A DNA stretch of 64,000 nucleotides from Pyxidicoccus caerfyrddinensis. Its GTDB lineage: Bacteria > Myxococcota > Myxococcia > Myxococcales > Myxococcaceae. Below the pieces are notes generated by a model, which worked only from the letters and a program-made list of their open reading frames with translations, searched no databases and was not told the DNA's origin. Shown here one piece after another: positions 57,587 to 64,000 of the stretch (its first letter is position 1; the number at the start of each line of letters is the position of its first letter). The translations under genes were made by a program, and so were the position numbers. Location of the stretch: positions 62,001 to 126,000 of the forward strand of contig NZ_JAAIYA010000007.1 in assembly GCF_010894405.1 (NCBI RefSeq), given 5' to 3'.

Positions 57587-57812
57587 GTCCACCTCACGCG
57601 GAGAAGAATAGTCACGCGGCAACGGGACGCAGGTGCTTCCCAGCAGGACGCAGCCTCCTTCCGTCCACTGCCGTGCCCAACAGCCAACGCCCCGAATTCC
57701 CTGGAGCCACTCCCTGGCAGGGAAGCTGGTGCGGCACGTGCACAGGGCCCCGGCATCGTGGACGACCCCGCCCCCGCGGGAAGGTCGGCTCCACGCAGGA
57801 GCCCTACACATC

Positions 57813-58835
57813 ATGTGCACCGACTTCCTCATCACCGCCGCGGACAAGAGCGCGGTGAATGGCCGCAGCATGGAGTTTGGCGTGGACCTTCAATCCATGC
57901 TCCTGGTCCGCGCGCCCGGTACGAAGTTCCAATCCCTCTCACCGACGGGCCTCAATGGGCTGTCGTGGACGGTGAAGTACGGGTACGTCGGCCTCACCGC
58001 GTACTCCGACTTCCCCATGATGGTGGATGGCCTGAACACCCACGGGCTGTCGATTGGCTGTCTCTGGCTGCCCGGCTCCACCTACCAGAAGGTCACCAAC
58101 ACCTCTCTCGCCCTGGCCCTGGAGGACTTCGCCGGGTGGGTGCTCGGCAACTTCAAGGACGTGGACGAGGTGCGGCTCGCGCTCTCCACCGGACAGGTGC
58201 AGGTCTGGGAAGGCACCTGGCTCGCCAGGATGCTGCCGCTGCACTTCCCCATCCACGACGCCCGCGGCCAGAGCATCGTCGTGGAGTTCATCGACGGGAA
58301 GGCCAACGTCTACTCCAACCCCGTGGCCGTCCTCACCAACGACCCGCCCTTCCCGCAGCAGCTCGAGAACCTCGGCGGCTATTCGAATCTGTCGCCGTGG
58401 GATGCCCGGCCCGTGGAGATGGGCGGCAAGTCCTTCGCGCCCTCGGGACATGGCAGCGGCCTGCGCGGCCTGCCCGGTGACTCGACGCCGCCCGCGCGCT
58501 TCGTGCGCGCCGCCTACCTCAAGCAGTTCGCCCAGACTCCCGCGAACGCGGCGGACGCGTGCAACCTGGCGTTCCACATCCTCAACGACGTCGACATCCC
58601 GCTGGGTACCAGCCGCTCGCTCAGCCTGAAGACAGGCAAGGAGGAGGCCGACTACACGCAGTGGGCCGTGGTGAAGGACCTCACCCACACCGTCCTCAAC
58701 GTGCGCATGTACGGCAACATGCTCGTGTACTCCGTCGACCTGAAGACGCTCGACTTCGGCAAGGCCGCTGGAAAGACGTTCGCCGTGCCGGCGAGCCCCA
58801 CCTCCATCGATCTCACCGCGAAGCTGTCCGCCTGA
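57813..58835 (+). CDS. Choloylglycine/penicillin V acylase-type Ntn amidase
   Basis: 340 aa. MCTDF: Cys2 becomes the N-terminal nucleophile after Met removal, which also fixes the start. Conserved layout: Arg and acidic in NGRSMEFG, N in VLTNDPPF, and the late ARFVRAAYL Arg. No signal peptide seen. The family contains penicillin V acylases, bile salt hydrolases and enzymes that cut acyl-homoserine lactones, so a role in degrading signals or antibiotics of other bacteria is possible. Confidence 0.88.
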   Translation: MCTDFLITAADKSAVNGRSMEFGVDLQSMLLVRAPGTKFQSLSPTGLNGLSWTVKYGYVGLTAYSDFPMMVDGLNTHGLSIGCLWLPGSTYQKVTNTSLALALEDFAGWVLGNFKDVDEVRLALSTGQVQVWEGTWLARMLPLHFPIHDARGQSIVVEFIDGKANVYSNPVAVLTNDPPFPQQLENLGGYSNLSPWDARPVEMGGKSFAPSGHGSGLRGLPGDSTPPARFVRAAYLKQFAQTPANAADACNLAFHILNDVDIPLGTSRSLSLKTGKEEADYTQWAVVKDLTHTVLNVRMYGNMLVYSVDLKTLDFGKAAGKTFAVPASPTSIDLTAKLSA

Positions 58836-58964
58836 GCTGCCCGAGGGCTCCCCGGCTGAAGGGGCGGGGAGTCCTCGGCGTGCGGGCAACCGACAGGTCC
58901 ACCCGCCGACACCTTTCCAGCTTCTGTTACTTTGAGGTCACAAGAAGCGCCGGACCGGCATACC

Positions 58965-60479
58965 ATGGGGCGCAATCGTCCCATGCGCATTCTTCTCGCG
59001 AATCATCAACTCGATCAGCGACAGGGCTCCGAGCTGTACTGCCTGGAACTGGCGACCGCGCTGACCCAGGCCGGTCACCAGGTGGCTCTCTTCACCTTCC
59101 GTCCTGGAGCCATCGCCGAGGCGGTCCGACGCCGCGGCGTCACCGTGTTCACGGCGGCGGAGGCCTCGGCGCTCGAGGCCTTCGATCCGGAGGTGCTCCA
59201 TGTCCACCACGCGCCCTGTCTCTACTTCCTGGGTGCGCTCCGGCTGCGTGCCCCCGTGGTGTACTCCACGCTGGGCGTGCTGCCTGACCTGGAAGGGGCG
59301 CCCATCGTCTGGGCGGGCGTGGCCCATGGGCTCGCCGTCTCCGAGGAGGTGCGCGAGGCGCTGACGCCCACTCCCTATGGCGCGGCGGTGCCCATCTCGC
59401 TGTGCCGCAACTGGTTCGATGACACCGGCCTGGAGAAGCCCGCCCCCGCACGGGCGCGCCCGGCGCGGCGCATCGCGGTGGTGAGCAACCACCTGGAAAC
59501 GCGGCTGGCGGAAGACCTGGACGCGGTGTGCTCGGCGCGCCCGGGGGTTTCGTGGACGCACCTGGGCCTGCCCCATCACTCCACGGAGATAACGCCGGAG
59601 CTGCTGCGGGACTTCGACCGGGTGGTGAGCATCGGGCGCACGCCGCTGCTCGCGGCGGCCCTCCAGGTGCCGAGCCTCCTCTACGACCTCCACGGCTGCG
59701 ACGGCCTGCTGTCCGTGGAGCACTTCGACGCCCAGGCCCGCGTCAACTTCTCCGGCCGCCACACGCGCGCGCGTCCCTCACGCGAGGAGCTGGGCCACCT
59801 CCTCTTCGAGGAGGCAGAGCGGCTGGACGTCGCGGCCCTCGCGGACCGCGTCTGGCGCGACCACCGGCTGAGCCGGCGCGCGGAGGAGCTGGTCGCGCTG
59901 TATGAGCAGGCCCAGGCGGGGGCAACGGCGATGGGTGACACGACCCGGGTCGCCTACGGCCGCACCGGACGGGCATACGCAGAGGCGGTGGACCCCCGCC
60001 ATACCGCCCGCCTGGTCCAGTTGGAGAAACAGCTCACGGAGGCGCAGCAGCTCGCCGACGCGCGGCAGGTCCACCTCACCGCGGTAGAGCAGCGTAACGC
60101 AGCCCTGGGTTCCGCCCTGGAAGCGGAGGCCGCCAACGCCGTGCAACTTCGCGGCGAGCAGGAGCAGGCACGCGCACGAATCGAGCAGCAGGCCACCGAG
60201 CTGGAGCAGGCACGCGCACGAATCGAGCAGCAGGCCACCGAGCTGGAGCAGGCACGCGCACGAATCGAGCAGCAGGCCACCGAGCTGGAGCAGCTCCGGT
60301 CCTCCCTGGCGTGGATGGAGACCCACGTTTCCTGGCGACTCTTCACCGCGCTGCGAACAGCGAAGGAAAGGGTTGCGCCGCCCGGGACACGCCGGCTGGC
60401 GCTCTACAAGCGGGTGCGCCAGCGGATCCACGTGGCAATCACCGGGGAGTCACCGGACGGACGCCTCTCCTCCGGGTAG
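58965..60479 (+). CDS. GT-B-like glycosyltransferase with coiled-coil tail
   Basis: 504 aa. N-terminal GT4-type opening (MRILLANHQLDQRQGSELYCLELATALTQAGHQVALFTFRPG) and a later donor-site block VVSIGRTPLLAAALQVPSLLYDLHGCDGLLS. From about residue 345 a long coiled coil follows, including the perfect 42-bp repeat, then a basic C-terminus. Possibly a membrane-linked sugar transferase for surface polysaccharide. ATG 58965 is preferred; ATG 58983 and TTG 58932 are possible. Confidence 0.75.
   Translation: MGRNRPMRILLANHQLDQRQGSELYCLELATALTQAGHQVALFTFRPGAIAEAVRRRGVTVFTAAEASALEAFDPEVLHVHHAPCLYFLGALRLRAPVVYSTLGVLPDLEGAPIVWAGVAHGLAVSEEVREALTPTPYGAAVPISLCRNWFDDTGLEKPAPARARPARRIAVVSNHLETRLAEDLDAVCSARPGVSWTHLGLPHHSTEITPELLRDFDRVVSIGRTPLLAAALQVPSLLYDLHGCDGLLSVEHFDAQARVNFSGRHTRARPSREELGHLLFEEAERLDVAALADRVWRDHRLSRRAEELVALYEQAQAGATAMGDTTRVAYGRTGRAYAEAVDPRHTARLVQLEKQLTEAQQLADARQVHLTAVEQRNAALGSALEAEAANAVQLRGEQEQARARIEQQATELEQARARIEQQATELEQARARIEQQATELEQLRSSLAWMETHVSWRLFTALRTAKERVAPPGTRRLALYKRVRQRIHVAITGESPDGRLSSG
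60161..60286 (+). repeat. Three perfect 42-bp tandem repeats
   Basis: Copies at 60161-60202, 60203-60244 and 60245-60286 are identical. Each codes for 14 residues (EQARARIEQQATEL), two heptads of a coiled coil, so the register is kept whatever the copy number. Confidence 0.95.
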
Positions 60480-60580
60480 ACCCACGCAGGGGAGGCGACA
60501 CCGCGCTTTGCCGCGAAGACGGGAGGCGCCCGTGCCGAAGCTCGGCATGCCTCCTGACATCGTCGCGGTGAAGCAATCCC

Positions 60581-60781
60581 TCAGCAGCAACCTCCGGCCA
60601 GGCAACCCGTCTCCGCGCTGACCGGCTCCGATTCCGGCACGGCGCGCGGTGCGGCCGCCCGCCTGCCACCCGTGGGGCGGGGCTCCGCCGCCCCGGCGCC
60701 GCGGCCCCTCGGCTCGTCGTCGACGCGCTCGACAGTGGTCAGATAACCCTCCAACATCAACAGGCCCTTGTAGATGCTCAT
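60581..60781 (-). CDS. Small protein divergent from LysR, unknown
   Basis: 66 aa starting MSIYKGLLMLEGYLTTVERVDDEP with GGGAGG 6 nt upstream. The first 22 residues look ordered, the rest is Arg/Ala/Gly/Pro-rich and ends CLAGGCC. Its start lies 115 bp from the LysR start; the intervening DNA holds two LysR-type boxes. Function unknown. A much longer frame in this direction runs across the LysR gene and is a shadow. Confidence 0.6.
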   Translation of the reverse strand: MSIYKGLLMLEGYLTTVERVDDEPRGRGAGAAEPRPTGGRRAAAPRAVPESEPVSAETGCLAGGCC

Positions 60782-60804
60782 GTGCTGCCTCCCCAGGCGC
60801 TTCG

Positions 60805-60819
60805 TTGAACTGTCCTCAA
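60805..60819. promoter_or_regulatory. LysR-type box 1, TTGA-N7-TCAA
   Basis: TTGAACTGTCCTCAA fits T-N11-A with matching TTGA/TCAA arms. It is 24 nt upstream of the small protein start and nearly identical to box 2. Confidence 0.55.
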
Positions 60820-60868
60820 GGTACGGACATGCTCCCCGGGGAAAAAGCGATGATTTTGCAACCCTGCT

Positions 60869-60883
60869 TTGAACTTTCCTCAA
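60869..60883. promoter_or_regulatory. LysR-type box 2, TTGA-N7-TCAA
   Basis: TTGAACTTTCCTCAA, 64 bp from box 1. The 18-bp segments 60805-60822 and 60869-60886 differ at one base. Box 2 abuts the lysR ribosome site, a position suited to autorepression. Confidence 0.55.
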
Positions 60884-60896
60884 GGTGCTGACCGCG

Positions 60897-61850
60897 ATGT
60901 CCCGCCCGTCCTTGTACGCCCTGCAGGGCTTCGTCAGTGCCGCCCGCCACGGCAACCTGTCGCGCGCGGCGAAGTCGCTGCACCTCACCGTCAGCGCGCT
61001 GAGCCACCAGATTCGAGGCCTGGAGGAGCAGCTCGACCAGCGCCTCTTCGTGCGCAACGCGCGCGGCGTCGAGCTGACCGCCGACGGCCGGCGACTCTTC
61101 GAGCACGTCGCCGAGCACCTCGATGCGATTGAGCACGCCATGCGTCCGTACCGCGCCCGGCGCGATGACGTGCTGACGCTCACGCTGCTGCCCTCGCTCG
61201 CGACGAGCTGGGTCGTGCCGCGCCTGCCGGGCTTCGTCGCCCTCCATCCACGGCTCGAAATCAACCTGCAGTCGACCGTGGAGGTGGTGGACTTCGAGAA
61301 GGAGACGGACATCGATGCCGGACTGCGCTTCGGCCGTGGGCCCTGGCCGGGGCTGCGCACCGTCCACCTGTTCGACGACTGGGTCACCCCATCGGCGAGC
61401 CCGGCGCTCCTCGAGCGGCTGGGGCGCCCCACCCTGCGGACCCTGGAGCGCTTTCCGCTGCTGGGCTCCACCGCCACCTGGAGCCCGTGGTTCGAGCGCT
61501 TCGGCGGCACCCCACCCCGCCGCTTCGTCGCCAACTTCGACGACACGGAGACGCTGAACCGCGCCGCGGTAGAGGGGCTCGGCATCGCGCTGGGCCGGCT
61601 GACGCTGATTCGCCCGCTGGTGAAGGCGGGGCTGCTCGTGCCGCTCTTCACCGAGTGCCTGAAGACAGACCGCGCGCACTACCTCGTGTATCCGCAGCGC
61701 TCGGACGACCACGCGGGACTCGCCGCGTTCCGCGAGTGGCTGCTCGCCGAGGCCCGCAGCTACTCCGCGCAGGACTCCGCATCCCCGCCGCCTGTGGAGG
61801 CCCCGGCGCCCCCGGTGAAGCGCGGCGGACGGAAGCCGGCCCGTGGGTAG
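60897..61850 (+). CDS. LysR-family transcription regulator (GcvA-like)
   Basis: 317 aa. N-terminal winged helix (LYALQGFVSAARHGNLSRAAKSLHLTVSALSHQIRGLEEQLDQRLFVRNARGVELTADG) and substrate-binding domain. ATG 60897 gives the usual start (MSRPSLYAL); GTG 60885 is possible. Divergent from the small ORF across the two boxes above; probably controls itself and that gene. Extra C-terminal Pro/Ala/basic tail. Confidence 0.93.
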   Translation: MSRPSLYALQGFVSAARHGNLSRAAKSLHLTVSALSHQIRGLEEQLDQRLFVRNARGVELTADGRRLFEHVAEHLDAIEHAMRPYRARRDDVLTLTLLPSLATSWVVPRLPGFVALHPRLEINLQSTVEVVDFEKETDIDAGLRFGRGPWPGLRTVHLFDDWVTPSASPALLERLGRPTLRTLERFPLLGSTATWSPWFERFGGTPPRRFVANFDDTETLNRAAVEGLGIALGRLTLIRPLVKAGLLVPLFTECLKTDRAHYLVYPQRSDDHAGLAAFREWLLAEARSYSAQDSASPPPVEAPAPPVKRGGRKPARG

Positions 61851-61859
61851 CGGCTCCCG

Positions 61860-62894
61860 TTACACGAGCCCCTCTCGCACCAGGCTCTCCGCGCAGTCGA
61901 CAATCGACTCCGCCGCCGGGCGCGCGCGCCAGCCCAGCATCCGCTCGGCCTTCGCGGTGCTGAACTCATTGCGTCTGCCCAGGCTTCCAGTCAGCTGACG
62001 CATCTCCGGGTTGAACAGCGCCCCCACGCGCACCAGGAAGTCCGGTGCCAGGCCCGTCGGCACCTTCGCCGCGCGGGCGCCCAGCCGCTCGCGCAGCATA
62101 CGGGCCATGTCGGTCATCCACAGGAAGTCGCTCGTCCCGGCGAACCGGTGGCCCGCCGCCTCGGGCGTCCGCATCGCCAGCAGGTGCAGGTCCACGAGGT
62201 CTCTGACATCCACCACGCTGAACCCGAGCCTCGGAAGGCGGGAGAACTCTCCGCGCAGCATCCGCGCCATCATCTCGATGGAGCCGCCTAGATCCTTCCC
62301 GAGGACAGGCCCTTGAATCATGCCGGGCAGCACCGTGGTCAGCGTCATCGGCCCCCCTGACTGCCGCGCGAAGTCCCAGGCAGCCTGCTCGGCCAGCGTC
62401 TTCGAGTGCGTGTAGTGATTCACGCCCTTGCCGGTCAGGTCCGTCCACACCGTCTCATCCGTCGGCGTCCGGCCCGACTCGCGCGCCGGTGGCAGCGCGG
62501 CCAGCAGCGACGACGTCACCACCACGCGCTTCACGCCCGCCTTCGCACCGGCCTTCAGCACGCGCAGGGTGCCCTCGCGGGCCGGGCGGATGAGGTCCTG
62601 GTCCTTGAACTCGCCCACGCCCATGGGCGAGGCGACGTGCAGGATGAAGTCCGCTCCGTCCGCCGCCTGCTCCCACCCCTCGTCCTTCAGGAGGTCGGCG
62701 GCGAAGAAGGACAGGCGGTCCTCCGCGTCCACCTGGCGGGCGATGGCGGCGCGAACCTCGCCTTCCCGGCGCAGCGCGCGGACCGTCGTCCGGACCCGGT
62801 ACCCCTGCTTCAGCAGCGCGACGAGGGTCCAGCCACCCACGTACCCGGTGCCGCCCGTCACCAGCACCACTTCGCCATTCCCGGTTCTGTTCAT
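61860..62894 (-). CDS. Extended short-chain dehydrogenase (dihydroflavonol-4-reductase/aldehyde reductase-like)
   Basis: 344 aa. NAD(P)-binding GGTGYVGG at the N-terminus and catalytic YTHSK; HVASPMG and VVVTSSLLA are typical of the DFR-like epimerase family. Reduces an aldehyde or ketone; substrate unknown. Divergent from an HxlR regulator 60 bp away, a common regulator-target arrangement. Confidence 0.9.
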   Translation of the reverse strand: MNRTGNGEVVLVTGGTGYVGGWTLVALLKQGYRVRTTVRALRREGEVRAAIARQVDAEDRLSFFAADLLKDEGWEQAADGADFILHVASPMGVGEFKDQDLIRPAREGTLRVLKAGAKAGVKRVVVTSSLLAALPPARESGRTPTDETVWTDLTGKGVNHYTHSKTLAEQAAWDFARQSGGPMTLTTVLPGMIQGPVLGKDLGGSIEMMARMLRGEFSRLPRLGFSVVDVRDLVDLHLLAMRTPEAAGHRFAGTSDFLWMTDMARMLRERLGARAAKVPTGLAPDFLVRVGALFNPEMRQLTGSLGRRNEFSTAKAERMLGWRARPAAESIVDCAESLVREGLV

Positions 62895-62932
62895 CGCTCA
62901 CCCGCCATGTCGGTCCGCGCCCCGCTCGGGAC

Positions 62933-62943
62933 TTGGTATCCAA
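62933..62943. promoter_or_regulatory. Palindrome TTGGTATCCAA, possible HxlR operator
   Basis: TTGG-TAT-CCAA in the 60-101 bp between the SDR and HxlR starts, with related GTATC words after it (AGTATCGG). Suits a dimeric regulator acting on both genes. Confidence 0.45.
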
Positions 62944-62953
62944 AGGAGAGTGA

Positions 62954-63367
62954 GTGAGTATCGGTGACCACTTTTCTCCGCAAGAAGGCACCTGGATGAA
63001 ACTCGGTAACCTGGACCTCCCCTCCGACGTCTGCCGCTCGGTCGGCGACGTGCTCGCGCGCATCGGCGACAAGTGGTCGGTGCTCGTCATCGTCCTGCTG
63101 AAGGACGGCAGCAAGCGGTTCAGCGAGCTGCGGCGCGAGATTGGCACCGTGTCCCAGAAGATGCTGACGGCCACCCTGCGCGGGCTGGAGCGCGACGGCT
63201 ACGTGAAGCGCACAGTCACTCCCACCATTCCCCCCCGGGTCGACTACGAATTGACGGGGCTGGGGCGCGATGTGCTGACGCCCCTCGACGCCATGGCCCG
63301 GTGGGCCCTGTCACGGCGCGAGCAGGTGGAGGCCGCGCGAAAGGCCTACGACAAGCGCAACCGCTGA
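62954..63367 (+). CDS. HxlR-family transcription regulator
   Basis: 137 aa from GTG with AAGGAG 5 nt upstream; ATG 62996 (MKLGNLDL) with AAGG is an alternative. DVCRSVGDVLARIGDKWSVLVIVLLKDGSKRFSELRREIGTVSQKMLTATLRGLERDGYVKR is the HxlR winged helix, with the Cys near the N-terminal end of the domain that senses electrophiles in some members. Probably controls the divergent SDR and perhaps the next one. Confidence 0.92.
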   Translation: MSIGDHFSPQEGTWMKLGNLDLPSDVCRSVGDVLARIGDKWSVLVIVLLKDGSKRFSELRREIGTVSQKMLTATLRGLERDGYVKRTVTPTIPPRVDYELTGLGRDVLTPLDAMARWALSRREQVEAARKAYDKRNR

Positions 63368-63460
63368 GGGCCCGCGCTGAGTGGGTTTTGAATCGAAGTC
63401 ACAGGTGCTGGTCCCCAGAGAGGGTTGCAGGACGGGCCCGTGCGCGACACCTATGGGGGC

Positions 63461-64000
63461 ATGAACCTCCAGCTCGACAACAAGCTTGCCCTCGTCACCG
63501 CCTCCACCGGCGGCATCGGTCGGGAAATCGCCACTGCCCTCGCCCGTGAGGGCGCCACGGTCATCATCAATGGACGCACGCTGGCCAGCGTGGAGGGCGC
63601 CGTCGCCGACATCCGCGCCCGCGTGCCGGGGGCGAATCTCGAGAAGCTGGCCGCCGACAACGGCACCGCCGAGGGCACCGCCGAGACGGTCCGCCAGTTC
63701 CCCGCGGTGGACATCCTCATCAACAACCTGGGCATCTACGAAGCGGTGGGCTTCTTCGACGAGACGGACGAGGCCTGGCAGCGCCTGTTCGAGGTCAACA
63801 TCCTGAGCGGGGTGCGCCTCGCCCGGCATTACCTCAGGGGAATGCTGGCGAAGAAGAGTGGCCGCGTGCTGTTCATCGCCAGCGAGGCGGCCATCAGCCC
63901 CTCGCCCGAGATGGCCCACTACAGCGCGACGAAGACGATGCAGCTCTCCGTGTCGCGCAGCCTCGCGGAGCTGACCAAGGGCACGGCCGTCACCGTCAAC
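63461..64000 (+). CDS. Short-chain dehydrogenase/reductase, 3' end outside window
   Basis: 180 codons present. Coenzyme site TASTGGIG (variant of TGxxxGIG), NNLG, Ser in IASEA and catalytic YSATK. Classical SDR. GGGGG precedes ATG. Lies 93 nt after the HxlR gene, perhaps in the same regulon. Confidence 0.92.
   Translation, partial: MNLQLDNKLALVTASTGGIGREIATALAREGATVIINGRTLASVEGAVADIRARVPGANLEKLAADNGTAEGTAETVRQFPAVDILINNLGIYEAVGFFDETDEAWQRLFEVNILSGVRLARHYLRGMLAKKSGRVLFIASEAAISPSPEMAHYSATKTMQLSVSRSLAELTKGTAVTVN

Overview
The window is high-GC chromosomal DNA from a deltaproteobacterial predator, very probably a member of the Myxococcaceae (Myxococcus, Corallococcus or Pyxidicoccus). The evidence is: adjacent carD and carG, where CarD carries a C-terminal HMGA-like tail with four RGRPPK AT-hooks; a eukaryotic-like Ser/Thr kinase with a PEGA domain; many lipoproteins with Asp-Gly-Gly/Asp-Ala-Gly tails; an ELWxxDGT-repeat lipoprotein; and non-flagellar type III secretion genes. 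I see no rRNA, tRNA, CRISPR array, insertion sequence, phage or plasmid gene. Both ends cut a gene: an App1-like phosphatase on the left and a short-chain dehydrogenase on the right.

Layout. 1-8.1 kb: App1-like phosphatase, divergent Ser/Thr kinase, a small exported protein, carD-carG, and a coupled pair of membrane protein plus GT39 glycosyltransferase. 8.1-16.4 kb: CPBP protease, DUF2239 protein, AlkZ-like winged-helix protein, ELWxxDGT lipoprotein, ankyrin protein and three lipoproteins. 16.4-20.0 kb: iron-dependent alcohol dehydrogenase coupled to a glutamine-synthetase-like ligase, with a divergent class I glutamine amidotransferase; together these look like a gamma-glutamyl amine-catabolism unit. 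20.0-34.4 kb: lipoproteins, an esterase, an AI-2E family transporter and housekeeping genes (rho, ligA, acylphosphatase, DUF3052, RNase E/G, YihY with a fused winged helix, an IHF/HU protein).

34.4-43.3 kb (minus strand): one tightly overlapping type III secretion operon. Read in its own direction it holds a needle-like subunit, inner rod SctI, lipoprotein SctJ, a FliG-N-like protein, SctQ, a FliO-like protein, SctR, S, T, U and V. The run from SctQ to SctV has the flagellar order fliM/N-fliO-fliP-fliQ-fliR-flhB-flhA, although myxobacteria have no flagella. No ATPase, secretin or SctD lies here, so the machine must be completed from elsewhere in the genome or be minimal.

43.5-46.1 kb: PilZ protein, receiver-only response regulator, zinc-ribbon/TPR protein and STAS-like protein. 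46.1-54.6 kb (minus strand): a complete moxR-DUF58-batABCDE operon with overlapping genes. 54.8-64 kb: alpha/beta hydrolase, an ankyrin plus bactofilin-like fusion, isochorismatase-like hydrolase, choloylglycine-type Ntn amidase, glycosyltransferase with a perfect 42-bp coiled-coil repeat, a small ORF divergent from a LysR regulator across two near-identical TTGA-N7-TCAA boxes, and an SDR/HxlR/SDR group.

The observations most worth checking are the flagellum-like gene order and FliO-like gene of the secretion operon, its long needle-like protein, and the LysR/small-ORF pair. No search was run; family names rest on motifs and recall.
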